Source: Cycas panzhihuaensis
Lineage: Eukaryota > Cycadophyta
Direction: 5' to 3'
Assembly (NCBI GenBank): GCA_023213395.1
Contig: CM041465.1
Coordinates: 210,435,741-210,499,740 of the forward strand
Length of the DNA stretch: 64,000 nt
Shown: piece by piece, positions 34,113 through 46,049 of the stretch
Position numbering within the stretch: position 1 is the first letter of the stretch
How the letters are laid out: every line of letters begins with the position of its first letter
Program-made: the position numbers and the translations under genes
The notes under the pieces: model-generated
Database searches by the model: none
What the model was told of the DNA's origin: nothing
Seen by the model: only the letters and a program-made list of their open reading frames with translations

Positions 34113-34431
34113 GCACGACAATTAAGGTTGCTTGAGGGAAAGAAAGTTCGAAAAGGGTGTTATTGGGGCTGTGAATCCCAGGGAAAGCATGGTACATCCA
34201 TGCAGATCAACCCTACCTGCCTTGTCCTAGATTTAACTTGGCCAACTATTGGATCTCCTCTATAAGATCAAGTTGGACCAACTCCATAGCCTAGTCCTCC
34301 ACCCCTCATCATTCCAATCAATTGTTGGATCTTCTAGTAAGATCAGGACTGTTGGTTTCAAGGTGGAACTTGAGCGACGAAAGCTTTGAGTTTCCAGGTT
34401 ATCTGCTAACTTCAAGCTTTTATAAACTGAA

Positions 34432-35400
34432 ACACGGCTGCCATAAACATGTTAAATGCATGCACCATTCGGTTAACAGGACAATATAATTATCAAGAAT
34501 GGAAGAGACTCACTCAGAACTTGCTAATCATGAACGAATTTTGGAGTTATGTTTCTGGGAGATTACCTCGACCAAAGACCGTTATCAATGGCGATATTCT
34601 TTGTAGAACGATGATGCTTTACTTGCTTGGGAAGCCAAAGATGAAATCGCTTTAGCATTCCTTCACATGATTGTTGATGCGCATGTAGATCAGAATATTG
34701 CTTGTGCTAAAACTTCTAAGGAAGCTTGGGACACTTTGTCCTCATTGTATGAAAGCGAGATCAAACTCGCATTTTAATGGTTAAGGCAAAATTGTATTCA
34801 TTAAGTTTGTCAAGCCCATGTCGGCTTTTCTTTCCTCCATCAAGGAGGTATGTAATGAACTGAATACACTTGGAAGTCCAGCTATAAGGGATGAATTGAT
34901 TACATCCGTCACCAAAGCCTTACCAAGGACTACAATGGCTTCATTTCGTCTACTACAAGAGATGGTTCTCTCAAAACTATGACATTCAACGAATTTGAAA
35001 GTCTGTTACTTCAAGAAGAACAAATCTATACTAAGGATAATGAGGAGGAACCATCTACATCAGGTGCATTCACGGCCAATTCAAAGGCCAAACAGCAACC
35101 CAAACCTGCACTCTCAAAGCAGTTTGGGAACATGAACATTGGGTCTTCAAGGACCAATGTTGTATGTCATTATTGTGGCAAACCTGGCCACATAGCACCT
35201 GATTGTCGAAAAAAGCAAGCAAATCTACGCCAGCAGCAGCCACGTCATCCGAATCAGCGACAGCAATAGCCACGTCAGCAGTACCAGCAAAGGTTTCAGC
35301 AGCAACAATAGCAGCAGCAGCAACCCCTCTAACCAAATCGACGTGCCTATCGAGGAGGTCAAAGAGGAAGGGGGGGTTTCAGAGGTGGCAATCTACACCA
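34432..35400 (+). pseudogene. B3 gag
   Basis: The position of the start codon reads ACG instead of ATG (ACGGCTGCCATAAACATG), and the next ATG is at 34449. LTGQYNYQEWKRLTQNLLIM is readable, then frameshifts at about 34600, 34755 and 34920. From 34979: TFNEFESLLLQEEQIYTKD and an intact zinc knuckle CHYCGKPGHIAPDC (about 35165). A Gln-rich tract with TAG codons follows. Confidence 0.9.
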
Positions 35401-36660
35401 CTTTAATTAGTTTGCAGATGAAGACAAACTGTTTTGTGCATATCAGACATCCAAGGTTGATGAAACTTGGATTATTGATTCTGGAGCTTCACAACACATG
35501 ACTGGAAGTGAAGAGCTCCTCACCAACATCAAGGAAGGCAAAGGTCAATCAGTAACCTTTGGGAATAATCAATCTGTCAAAATCTCAGGAGTAGGCATAA
35601 TAACTCCATTTTCTTCTTCATCAAATCCTTCCTCCTCATTTCCCGATGGCAATGCCTATTTAATACCTTCAATGGACAAAAATTTACTATCTGTTAGCAA
35701 GTTGGACAAGCAACAGATGAGTATATTGTTCTAAAACGGTAAATGTATAATCAGTGACAAAGAAGACCAAGTAGCAGCTGTTGGCTATGAGGATCAAGGC
35801 CTCTACAAGTTGGATGCAAATAATATAACACTTGATTCTGATTACTCTGGTTCCATTGTCACTCCTTACTTGTCCAAGATGCAACTTTGGCATCAACGTC
35901 TAGGCCATTTGAGCTTAAACGATCTGAGGTAGATGATCAACAAGAACATGGTACATGGGCTTCCTAAGATTTATAGAACAAAACGTCTTTGCGAAGCGTG
36001 CATTATGGGAACTCAGCATCGCTTGCCTTTCCCTAAAGGCAAAGCGTGGCGTGCATCACATCCTCTGCAGCTAGTACATTCGGATTTGTGTGGACCTATG
36101 TCCACATCATCTTTTGGAGGAGCTTTGTATTACATCTCCTTCATTGATGACTTTTCTCACAAAGTTTGGGTCTATTTCATCAAACACAAATCTGAAGCAT
36201 TTTCCAAGTTCAAAGAATTCAAGCTTGAAGTGGAAAATGAGTCTGGCCATTCAATCAAAACATTCAGGACAGATAATGGAGGTGAATTTACATCAAATGA
36301 ATTCACCCAATAGTGCAAGGATGACGGCATTCGGAGACAACTAACGATACCTCACACTCCTCAACAAAATGGAGTCTCCGAACGGATGAACAGAACTTTG
36401 GCCAATAAAGCCAAAGCTATGATGCATGCACAAGGACTCACTCGAACTTCTTCAAGCGTAAGCATTTCACACACCGCCTATGTGGCCAATCGCGATCCTA
36501 CTACAACAATCACCAACATGACACCGAGGAGGCATGGTGCGGCAAAAAGCCCTCTGTCGACCATTTGAGGACTTTTGGGTGCACCGCTTATATGCACATT
36601 CCGTCGACAAAGGAAGAAATTAGACAAGCATAGTCTGAAATGCATCTTTGTAGGATATGC
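35401..36660 (+). pseudogene. B3 protease and integrase
   Basis: Protease: WIIDSGASQHMTGSEELL near 35470-35520. A TAA at 35732 and TAG at 35929 interrupt. Finger CLCEACIMGTQHRLPFPKG near 35985; integrase core FIDDFSHKVWVYFIKHKSEA and RTDNGGEFTSNEFTQ to TAG at 36312 (TTC/TGC region), then QNGVSERMNRTLANKAKAM. D, D, E are present but in separate frames. Beyond 36430 indels break the rest. Confidence 0.9.
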
Positions 36661-38623
36661 CATTCACAAAGAAAGCCTACAAGTTGTATGATCTTATAGG
36701 GAAGAAAATGCATCTCTCAAGAGATGTCATCTTTGCTGAAGAAGATCACAAGGAGGTGCAAACAGCATCCATGCAACCTCTCGTTGACAAAGGCAAGAAG
36801 ATTGTTGAGGCCTTCCTTCCCTCTCAATCCTCTACACCATGTTCATCATCTGCACCAGCTGGACCGTCTACTTCAACTGAATTTGCTCCACTTGATCCAA
36901 GCACATCTTCTATTGACCAACCACTTACACCAGAAGATCTTGAGGTTCAAGTAACTTCAATTCAAAAGTTACCCAAATGGTACACACAAACAGTTTAGGA
37001 CGGTCACATCATTGAAGGAAAACGTCCATCTAAATATCGACATCAAACCAATTATGCACTTATGGCTGAAGTGCTTTGTGTTGATGAGCCTTCCACTTTT
37101 GAGGAGGCTTCTAAAAATGAAAATTGGAAGGCTGCCATGGATGAAGAAATCCATTCTATTGAAAAGAATGGTACTCGGAATTTGGTTGAATTGCCTAAAC
37201 ATAAACAGGCAATCAGTTGCAAATGGGTCTACAAGACCAAATTCCATTCTGATGGTTCACTTAAAAGGCAGAAGGCTCGCCTTGTAGCAAAAAGATTTAA
37301 ACAAAAAGAAGGCGTAGACTATGAAGAAACTTTTGCACCAGTGGCGAATATGAACACTATCAGACTCATTTTGGCCTTAGCTGCTCAATGCAAATGGCCT
37401 GTTTATCAGATGGACGTGAAGAGTGCCTTTCTTAACGGCGATCTTCAGGAGGAGGTGTATTTGGAGCAACCTCCCGGATACAAAGTACAAGGCAAGGAGC
37501 ATTTTGTATATCGTCTAAAAAAGGCGTTATATGCCTTGAACCAAGCTCCAAGGGCATGGTACTTGAAGATCGATGACTACTTCTTGAGACATGGGTTTCA
37601 TCGATCTACTTCAGATCCTAATCAGATAAAAAATGAAAAGAACCATGTAATTTTTGTTGCCTTGTATGTAGATGACTTAGTGATCACTAGTAGTGACACT
37701 AACATGATTCACATTCTCCAAGATGATTTGAAGAGAAGTTTCGAGATGACAGATCTTGGACTTCTCCATTATTTTTTAGGCTTTGAGATATGGCAACAGC
37801 CAGGCTGTATCTTCATTTCCCAAGCGAAATATTCTTGAGACATTTTGCAGCGGTTCAGGATGCATGACTGCAAAACAGCGCCTACACCTATGGAGAATGG
37901 ATCTAAGCTTACTCTCAATGAGGAAGCTGCACTTGCAGATCCCACACTTTACCGGCAGTTGATTGGGAGACTCAATGATCTCACCAACACTCGATCGGAC
38001 ATTTCATTTGCAGTTGGGATTTGCTCACGTTACATGTCTCAACCCAATCAGATACACTGGAATGCAGCCAAATGCATACTTAAGTACATCAAAGGCACAT
38101 TGCAGCATGGCCTTGAGTATGCACACAATGAGAACTTCACTCTGGAAGGGTTCTCAAATTCTGATTGGGTAGGTTGCCAAGATAGCAGAAGATCAACCTT
38201 GGGATACTGTTTCTCCCTTGGTTCAGTAGTTGTTTCGTGGAGTTGCAAGAAGCAACCCAATGTTGCCTTGTCCTCCACAAGGCAGTACAAAGTTGCGATC
38301 GGTAGTAGCTTGTGAGGCTATCTGGCTACGATGGATTTTTGGAGAACTTGGACTTGAGCAGGGTCACCTCACCAGGATACATTGCGACAATCAAAGTGTA
38401 CTCAAGTTAGCTAAAAATCTAGTCTTTCATGCGCGGACAAAACACATCGATGTTCACCACCACTTCATCAGAGAGCATGTGCAGAATGGTGAGATCAACC
38501 TCCAGTACAGACCTACAGAGGAGTAGACAGCTTTCATCTTTACCAAGCCTCTTGGTAGAGGGAAGTTTGTAAAATTCAGAGATGGTCTTGGTGTCCGACT
38601 TAACATTGTAAAGCGATGAGGGG
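36661..38623 (+). pseudogene. B3 linker, reverse transcriptase, RNase H
   Basis: Linker SRDVIFAEEDHKEVQ to QKLPKWYTQTV (36657-36998), TAG at 36997. RT open for 258 codons, 37062-37838: [79 protein letters not shown] near 37670, GLLHYFLGFEIWQQPG; TGA at 37836. RNase H 37845-38290, frameshift near 38285, then HCDNQSVLKLAKNLVFHA and FIREHVQNGEINLQY, TAG at 38524. The polypurine tract is decayed (GATGAGGGG). Confidence 0.92.
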
Positions 38624-39175
38624 TGTTAAACCTTATGTTTACATGTTAAGATTATGCACTTTAATTTTTATGTAATATGTGTACTTTTGTACTTTAGGGG
38701 TGACTTATCACTTAAGTGATAAAGTGCACACCCACATTCTTTCTAGTGACACAACGTTGTCACTAAAGGGTCAAATGGACCCTCATGCATTTTTGCTCAC
38801 ATGAGAGCCCAAAATGACACATGTCCTACATGCAAGGCATGTATCTTAGATGTCTGACACTTGTCAAACATCCAAGGCCTTAGGTCTCTCACTTCACTCT
38901 ATATAATGAGACCTCTCCTCATTGTCTCATAAGAGAATTGGGTCATTGTTATCTTTGTCGGTTTGCTAATCAAACTGTTCATTCTTTGGAGGTTGGACCA
39001 ATTCCAACTCCACATATTGGGTATCATTTTCTCTTGCTCCTTCATTTGTGCTTTGTCTCTTTGCTCTCTATTTTCCTTGAGATTATTATACTTGTTTGTA
39101 TTTGTGCAACTAGAACTAGAGTGATCCTAGTTTCTAGATCTTGGGACTGTTGAGGCCATCTAGCCTCTTTTCACA
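38624..39175 (+). repeat. 3' LTR of B3
   Basis: 552 bp, ends CTTTTCACA, then TSD AGTTG. It holds CTTTGTCGGT and a nearby small deletion (AATTGGGTCATTG), unlike the 5' LTR. Confidence 0.95.
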
Positions 39176-39180
39176 AGTTG

Positions 39181-40455
39181 TGCCTAGATTAAATGCAATC
39201 ATATGCTCCATTCAATGCTTTGTAGGCAATGCGTGCAACAACTCTGACACATAGACAATTGCAATGGTTAAGAATAACCTAAGGAACAGCTTAAATGATC
39301 AAGAGCGGCCCAAGGAATGACTCAAATTGTTAAGAATGGCTTAAGGAATGACTAAAATGGCCAAAATGGTTGCAAAATAAGCCACATTAGTTCTGAAAAC
39401 GACTAGTATAGTTCCAAAAATAGCCAAAATAGTTGCAACAATGGCCAGAACAGTCGCAGGAATGGTTGAAATGATTGCATCCTTGTAAAACAACTCTCTA
39501 AGAATAGTTGCTAGAAGGGAACGACAATGATTGCTTAGGAATGGTACCCCTACAATGGAAACATATAGATGTCTGCATGGATGTATGGAAAAGGCCAGAA
39601 TTGTTAGCAGTAATTAATGTTTCATTATGAAAAGTTAATGGTCATGTGGAATGGTTGCAAGTTTTTGTTAAATGGTCAAATATTGGGGATAAATAGGTCA
39701 TTCTCACCTTGATTTTAGTGTGAGAACCGAATAATCTAATCATATGTCATACTCTCTATTGTGAGAGTCGAAGTATCAAGCATAGTCAAAGGTGAAGCAT
39801 TCTTGTGTATTGTACATGGCATTATTTAATAAAATAATGAGTTATAAAGAAAATTTGTGTAATATATGTATAAGTATGCTTGAGCATTAAGATGTAGCAA
39901 CAAGTCAACAAAGTGGTCAAGGCTTGAAGACATAAAGAGGGTAGCATCAAATTGAAGGAGTCACGTGATTGAAGAGCAGTCAGGTAGCCTTGGGAAAGCT
40001 GGTGTGCCAATCTTTAGTCAACATTGGTCCCATTGTTAAAATCTTGGATTGAAGAAGTGAACTTGAGCCTCCCTAGGGGAGATTGTATGACTAAAGAACT
40101 AAGGACCCTAGTTGGTGTCATTGTGGCAACATCTAACTAAACTCTCAATAGCCAAGGGACCTTCCCATGCCACCTAAGCAACCTATGAACATAGGGATAC
40201 CAAACTAGGATCAAAAGAGGGCAATAGAATGGGCCAAGAATACACAATACTCAAAAATGTTATTATTATATGTAGCAAAACAACACATGAAGATGAGGGC
40301 GAGGCAAAGGGGCAAACCCTGATCCACTTATTCTACCAAGGTGGTGTTGGACTCACCAAAGAAGAAAAAGCCAGTAGGGAGGTGCACATTCTATCTTGAG
40401 TTTTGGGCATTGGAGATTGGAATGGCCATATGAGAAGGCGGGTGATAGTAACACT
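39181..40455. other. decayed repeat sequence, no gene
   Basis: The first part should continue gypsy fragment J (- strand) past the B3 insertion but no domain is readable. At 39260-39480 the words AATGGCC, AATGGTTG and AAAATAGCC recur in a loose pattern. Nothing else is recognised up to 40455. Confidence 0.55.
39260..39480. repeat. loose AATGGCC/AATGGTTGCAA repeats
   Basis: Short words (AAGAATGGC, AATGGCCA, AATGGTTGCAA, AATAGCCA, AGAACAGTCGCA) recur at irregular 15-25-bp steps. It looks like a very degenerate short-period tandem repeat. Confidence 0.4.
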
Positions 40456-41165
40456 CATATTTGTAAAAGGTGAGGGCCATGTAATTATGCTTTCAAGAAT
40501 TGTCCTTTGAACACAAAATCCAACCATCTCATGTCTATAGTGTTAGAGCTACCAATAGCATCAAAACCCATCAATCTAAAGATAAGAATTGGGCTCACAA
40601 CTAGCCCAAGGAAAAAGATTCACACTATCCAAATCCTAAGGTGGAGATAGATCGATCTATTACAATATAACAAGCTCTTAAGGATGTTACCAAACATGTG
40701 GAAATGAATTGCCCTAGTTTACCAAAACTAGATATTAAATGTGTATACCAAAGGACATCATTATTGAAGCAAAATAAAACTATAAAAATGCCCAAATCAC
40801 ATCCATCAGAGCCAACTAATCTAGAGTCAACAAACTGGTCTGTGAGTATACCGATAGAAAATATTTTGAAGATGTTAAAGCTACTAAAGCACCTAACAAA
40901 ACAACTGCAACTGGCTATATGCCTATTGCAAGCTATAAATTGGATGGAGACTAAATTGCTTCAAGTTCAAAACCCATGTGGAGCCATTCAAAGCGTAAAT
41001 AAGATTATTCCATTGTGTGACGAGGACCCCAAAGTAACAATGGTAGTGCTTGGGAAGACTATTCATTCAATGATTGCAGATGAGGGGTCAACAGTAACTG
41101 TCACTTGGAAGAAGTTGGGCAGCCCATTGATGGCCTCTGTGATATACTCATTGAAATGGACCTAG
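40456..41165 (+). pseudogene. possible gypsy gag/protease remnant (K)
   Basis: Near 40465-40510 the + strand reads C-K-R-stop-G-P-C-N-Y-A-F-K-N-C-P, which fits a CCHC knuckle with the second Cys turned to a stop (TGA) and the His to Tyr. About 550 bp later an open stretch (40698-41165) contains VVLGKTIHSMIADEGSTVTV followed by WKKLGSP, like a gypsy-type aspartic protease with the active site D-S/T-G altered to DEG. The order and spacing fit gag then protease, but identity is tentative. Confidence 0.45.
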
Positions 41166-42315
41166 TGCTAATTGCTATAAATTGAAGATTGTCTACGACA
41201 TTGATCAAATTCAATCAAAGGATGATGAAAGCAAGGGGAACAAAGGACATGTTGTTTTCCACAAATATACAAGTCATAGTGACAAATTGATTGACTAGGC
41301 AAAGAGCAACAAGAAGACGCCAACAAAGCCAATTGCAATATAAAGGAAATGAAAAAGAACATGATGTAACCATCATGCGAAAACAAAGTGATTCAAAAAG
41401 GAGGATTGAGTATGGCAATCCAATACTGAATTCCAACACATCAAGGTGAGTTAAAGATGCATTGGAAAGTACCCTATATAATGAAAAGAAACTACAAAGA
41501 CAGACAATACCCAACTAAGGGAGCTGGCAAGCTAACTATTGCCTAAAATGGTCAAGGGCACAGGCTTGTACCATACTATAGTTAGGATAGGGCACTTTCT
41601 TGGAGCCAGGCATCTAGTGCACCATAACATGTTGCTCAAGTTGAGGACAAAAAGATTGTCCTAATATTAAGAACCCCTAATATGTAAACAATGAATACGT
41701 GGAAAAAATAAAAACAAAAACAACTGCAACCCGCATCTTACAAATAAACAATGTGCTAAGCTAGTAATGATATAAATGATAGTGTATCTAGGCCAAAAAC
41801 TAGATTCAAGCTAATATCCTAGTGTATAAAGTAACCACTCCAGAGAAAGAGTCATTGCTCCAATCCAAAAGTCATTTTTCCAAAATAAATAAATAAAAGT
41901 CACCATTCCAATGTGTTAAGTCACCATTATAGAGTGTTAGGTCACTGTTCCAATAAATTTAAGTCATCATTCCAAGAAGAATTCAAAGAGTTTTCACAAT
42001 CAAAACCAAAAGAGGAACTAATACAAATGCCCTTCCTATAGCATGTCCCAATACAGTGGAACTAGGGAGAGAGAACATCTCAAGCAAGGGAAGCCACATG
42101 TTAAAATATCCAACAAATGAAAACCTTATTAGACCATACTTGAAAAATGGGATCAACAAAAGAGTTTGGAAATACTAATAGAATTACATGAAGGAGTAAC
42201 AAGATTGAAGGAACAACTAATGAAAAATGGAAATTGGGAATTTAACAAAATTGCATAAGTATACAACAATAGTTCACTAGATATGATGAGACAATACAAT
42301 ACTTGCAAAGTGACT
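41166..42315. other. unassigned repeat-like sequence, no gene
   Basis: No coding domain recognised on either strand. It includes the 21-bp-step minisatellite at 41828-41976. It lies between fragment K and the presumed start of LTR E and is probably decayed retrotransposon sequence. Confidence 0.5.
41828..41976. repeat. degenerate AAGTCACCATTCCAA minisatellite
   Basis: Seven units starting near 41828, 41849, 41869, 41897, 41919, 41939 and 41961 follow the form AAGTCAYYNTTCCAA at steps of 20-28 bp. It has no match to the leader arrays elsewhere in the window. Confidence 0.7.
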
Positions 42316-42449
42316 TGTAAGACTTAATGTTTATTCATTAAGAACTATATTGCACTATGTGCTAAACATTGTAATTTAAGTTGAGGGTCACATACCCATT
42401 CCCCCTTTGCGTGCAAGAAAGACATTTGTCATACATGCAAGTAAGTTGT
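42316..42449 (+). repeat. left part of 5' LTR of E
   Basis: Begins TGTAAGACTTAATGTTTATT, similar to the B LTR start, and contains GACATTTGTC followed by ATACATGCAAG near 42421-42441. Cut by D. Confidence 0.55.
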
Positions 42450-42644
42450 TGTTAAGACAAACTCACAATTGGAGAAATAGAATGCTTGAATTATGTGAGA
42501 GTAAGTCTCTCAATAAATATATATCAATGATTTGTAATTGCTATCTGTCCGAATAACACATGTTGGACACTTGTCTTTATTACATGAAGAGGGGTTCAAT
42601 ACATGACCCTCAAGTACATCTAGATAAAGCATTGCATCCTAACA
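42450..42644 (-). repeat. 3' LTR of element D
   Basis: Follows a purine tract (- strand TAAGAGAGGG, 42645-42654) and matches 59529-59723 end to end. It contains GGACACTTGTC. Confidence 0.92.
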
Positions 42645-42654
42645 CCCTCTCTTA
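42645..42654 (-). other. polypurine tract of element D
   Basis: TAAGAGAGGG on the - strand directly before the 3' LTR. F has the identical tract (62731-62740), marking D and F as related. Confidence 0.8.
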
Positions 42655-42679
42655 ATATTTTATCTACCCAAGCCTAACC

Positions 42680-43990
42680 TATTTCTAAGGAATTAAAATT
42701 TATCCTTGCTAAGCAGCTTTGTCAGAATATCTGCAATTTGTTCATTTGTTAAATAGTATTTTAGATCAATTTCCTTGTTTTTCACCTTTTCTTGTATGAA
42801 ATAATGGTGTACTTCAATATGCTTGGTTCAGGCATGAAAAACTAGATTCTTGGTCAAGTTTATTGCACTCTAGTTGTCGCAAAGAAGTGTTGTTGGCCCT
42901 TGTTGCTATTGATCCAAATCTATTAGAAGTTGTCTCAACCAAATTGCTTTGCAGAAGGCACTGACTGCTGACTTGTACTCTGCTTTTGTGGATGATAGGG
43001 CAACTATTGGTTGTCATTTGTTGGCTCCATGAGACTATTGTTGATCTAAGAAAGAAGCAATATCCACTTGTTGATTTCCTTTTTTCTTTAGCTCCTACCT
43101 AATTCGAATCACAAAATTTAATCAATTTACCTAACTCATTTTTTGGATAAGTAAGTCTTAAATCAAATGTTCCCTTCAAATATCTAAGTATTCCTTTTGT
43201 AGCTTTCCAATATGCCAAGTTTGGATCTTGCATATATCTTGAGACTAGTCCAATAGAGTAGGAGATATCAGACCTAGTTGCAGTGAGATATATCAAACTC
43301 GCAATTAATTGTCTATACAGAGTGATATCAATTGAATTTTCTTCTACAAATGGAGTTAGATCACAGTCGATTTCCATGGGAGTTGTACAATCATTTATTA
43401 TTCCATTTTAAATTTTGCCAATAGATTTTTGGTATATTTGTTTTAAGATAGAGTGATTGAATCTTCTTTCCGATTGAATTCTATACCTAGATAGCAATTT
43501 AGAAGTCCCAAATCTATCATTTCAAAGCCTTTTTCCAATTGTGCTTTATATTTGCTATGGATTCTGTGTCGCTTCCCATGAGGATCATATCATCTACACA
43601 GACCACAATTCTTGTGATTAATCCTTGACTTTTCTTTACATACAAGCTGAAGTCAGAGTCACAACTATGGAATCCATTCTAAGTGAGGTATTTATCTAGC
43701 TTGGCATACCAAGCCCTCAGAGCCTGTTTTAGCCCATATAATGCCTTTTCTAACTTGCACACAAGATTTTCTTGGCCACTTTTGACATATCCTTTTGGTT
43801 GTTTCATGTAGACCTTTTTTTCGAGGTCCCCATTCAAGAAGGCACTTTTTATATCCAATTGGTAGATTTTCCAATTGTGTTGTGGAGCTAAGGCTATTAC
43901 CATTCTCATAGTATTTAGTATTGCTACTGGTGAGAAGGTTTCCTCATAATCTATTCATGTTGTCTGAGTGCAATTGACAACAGGTTTACC
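42680..43990 (-). pseudogene. element D reverse transcriptase and RNase H
   Basis: RT 43909-43679 reads [40 protein letters not shown] and ALYGLKQALRAWYAKLDKYL. A YVDD-type block with VYVDDMIL lies near 43580-43600, then a degenerate GFEMIDLGLLNCYLG. From 43377: LYRQLIASLIYLTATRSDIS, YSIGLVSRYMQDPNL and GTFDLRLTYPKNE. RNase H TEAEYK-type block near 42970, then HHYFIQEKVKNKEI and terminal residues. Multiple stops. Confidence 0.88.
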
Positions 43991-45250
43991 TATAAGTAGA
44001 TCAACTAGTTCCTAAGTCTTATTTTTGGAAATTAATTCCATTTCCATGTCCATTGTAGCTTACCATTCTTCATGTTGTCTAGCTTCTTCATATGACTGTG
44101 GCTCTTAATAGGGCTTGATGTTTCTGGCTCCTCATTCTGTGTCTGAACACATCTCCTTTACCTTTCTCAATAGTTTTGAGATACCATTTTGGTATCTTTT
44201 TGGAAGTCGTTTCCTTTTCCTCATCTTTTTTAGCACTTGAATCTCTGAGAGGTAAGGGCACCCTCTCTAATTATTCTACTTCATCGGTTTTTGTGTCCTC
44301 TAATGTGACACCTAAGATTTCTTCAGATGGAGGCTCTTTTGGAGGGGGTCTTTTTTGTGATCTCTTTGATTTTCTGATATGATAATGGGCTTCCTACAAT
44401 ATCTTTTTCATTGAATATAACATCTCTACTCACATAGACCTTGTATATTTTTGGGTCTACACATCTATGATGTTTTGAATTCTTATTGTAGCCTATCATT
44501 GTGCATTCTATGCTTTTACAATCAAGCTTAGATCTCTTTTAGTCTGGAATATGTACAAAAGATTGACACCCAAAAATTTTCAAGTTACTTACATCTGGCT
44601 TACATTCGGTCTAGGCCTCTTCTAGCGTTACTGACTCTAAAGCTTGTGTTGGACTCTGATTTATCAAATAACCAGCTGTGTTTACTGCCTTATCCCAATA
44701 GGTCTTCAAGATTTTCCTATCTTGATTCATGCTTCAAGCCATCTCCATGATTGTTCTGTTCATTCGTTCAGTCATTCAATTACACTGGGGTGTATATGGA
44801 GTTGTAAATTGTCGACATATCCCATGAGTTCTGTAAAAATTCTAAAACTCTTTTGAGACATATTTGCCTCCTCCATCTAATCTGATGCATTTTATTTTGG
44901 TTCTGCATTCTAACTTGACATCTGCCTTAAATTCTTTGAATTTTTGAAGACTTCAGATTTACTATAGAGAAAGTAAATCCATACTCTCCTAGAAAAATCA
45001 TCAATGAAAGTAAGGAAATATCTGGCATCATTTAGGTTCACATAAATCAGTGTGTACCAATTCAAGTTTAATTTTAGCTTGCCATTCACTTCTCAGGAAA
45101 GGAAAGCAATGCAGCTTACTAAGCAGATAGTTTTACAAATAAGAGGATGAAATACAACATTAGGGAGTCCATTTACCATTCTTGAGATATGCAACAACTC
45201 TAATCTATCAAAAGAAATATGCCCATACCTCAAATGTTAGAGTTTATTAT
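43991..45250 (-). pseudogene. element D integrase and linker
   Basis: Pre-integrase finger HLRYGHISFDRLELLHI near 45235, integrase core FLTFIDDFSRRVWIYFLYSK near 45020-44960, then broken second and third catalytic regions (LDGGG-like near 44870). C-terminal block FGCQSFVHIPD near 44550, CTMIGYNKNSKHH near 44490 and SRDVIFNEKDIVG near 44415. Strongly frame-broken. Confidence 0.82.
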
Positions 45251-45443
45251 TATCAAAAATTAGAGTAACATAAGCTCTTACATCCTTGTTTGCAACAATT
45301 GGGTTAGAAAGCAGTCTGTACATGTCATTGCTTTCTATTCCCTTAGCAATTACAACACCTTTCTTTTTCATATCTAAAATGTAACAAAAGTCTTCTTCAT
45401 TAAAAATAGTTCTCAGCTTTTTCTTTCTAAGCTGAGAAACAAA
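45251..45443 (-). pseudogene. element D protease end
   Basis: - strand FVSQLRKKKLRTIFNEEDFC then ILDMKKKGVVIAKGIESNDM, the conserved region between protease and integrase finger (also in C near 10070-10190). The frame crosses the H insertion: removing H and one GATAA restores KKNLIFVSQL. Confidence 0.85.
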
Positions 45444-45448
45444 GATAA

Positions 45449-45996
45449 TGTAGCAGAAACTTTTATCTTATTTCAAAGATGCACGGAATTCACAAATACT
45501 GATCTAACATATGCTCATACAGATCTTATCAATTTCAAATAAAAATGAATATTGGAAATACACCTTAAACACTGGAATAAAGCAATGGAAATAGTACAAA
45601 TAAAAGGTAAATACAGTGTCAAAAATAATACTGGAAAGTACAAAAATATACAACAAAATGTTTTTATTGAATACTTGTCCCTTTGAGGTGGGAATCATCC
45701 AAATATCTTAGGCCAAAAGGCTGAGCCAACTGTAGCCCTAGAGCTGAAAATATGGAAGAGATCCAACCGAAAAATGATGTGCTAGAATGAGGGCTTTGAT
45801 CCCTATATATAATGGTCAATTAGTATCCAGCTTGAAGTCACCCAGAACTGGGACAGTTCACTGGAAGTGAACTATGAATGAAGTTGGCTAGAAGACAGGC
45901 TTACAAGTCGGCCAATACTCCCATTCCTACGCTCATTTTTGGGGGGTTAACTTGGTTAACAGGCTCCTAAAGAGAGAGTTTTCCTGGAATGCAACA
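45449..45996 (-). repeat. 3' LTR of H
   Basis: TGTTGCATTCC to TTCTGCTACA on the - strand, 548 bp, preceded by a purine tract (TTTTAGGGGGGACT, 45997-46010). Matches 49559-50108. Confidence 0.93.
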
Positions 45997-46049
45997 AGTC
46001 CCCCCTAAAAAAAAAAATGCTTCGCCCTCAAAACATTGGTAGTTTTGGA

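Larger units (their letters stand above)
32337..34431 (+). other. leader of B3 (no gene)
   Basis: About 2.1 kb. Hairpin at 32400-32437; CCGTAC-rich block 32840-32900; nine-unit 20-bp array (32949-33130); T-rich middle; palindrome 34095-34112 between AACCTTAA (34062-34069) and TTAAGGTT (34122-34129). Non-coding throughout. Confidence 0.85.
31769..39175 (+). mobile_element. Copia element B3, inserted in gypsy fragment J
   Basis: LTRs 31769-32322 and 38624-39175 with TSD AGTTG at 31764-31768 and 39176-39180. Complete domain order with PBS and leader. Gag has lost its start codon and several frames are broken. Closest to B2 by the shared 20-bp leader array and LTR type. Confidence 0.95.
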
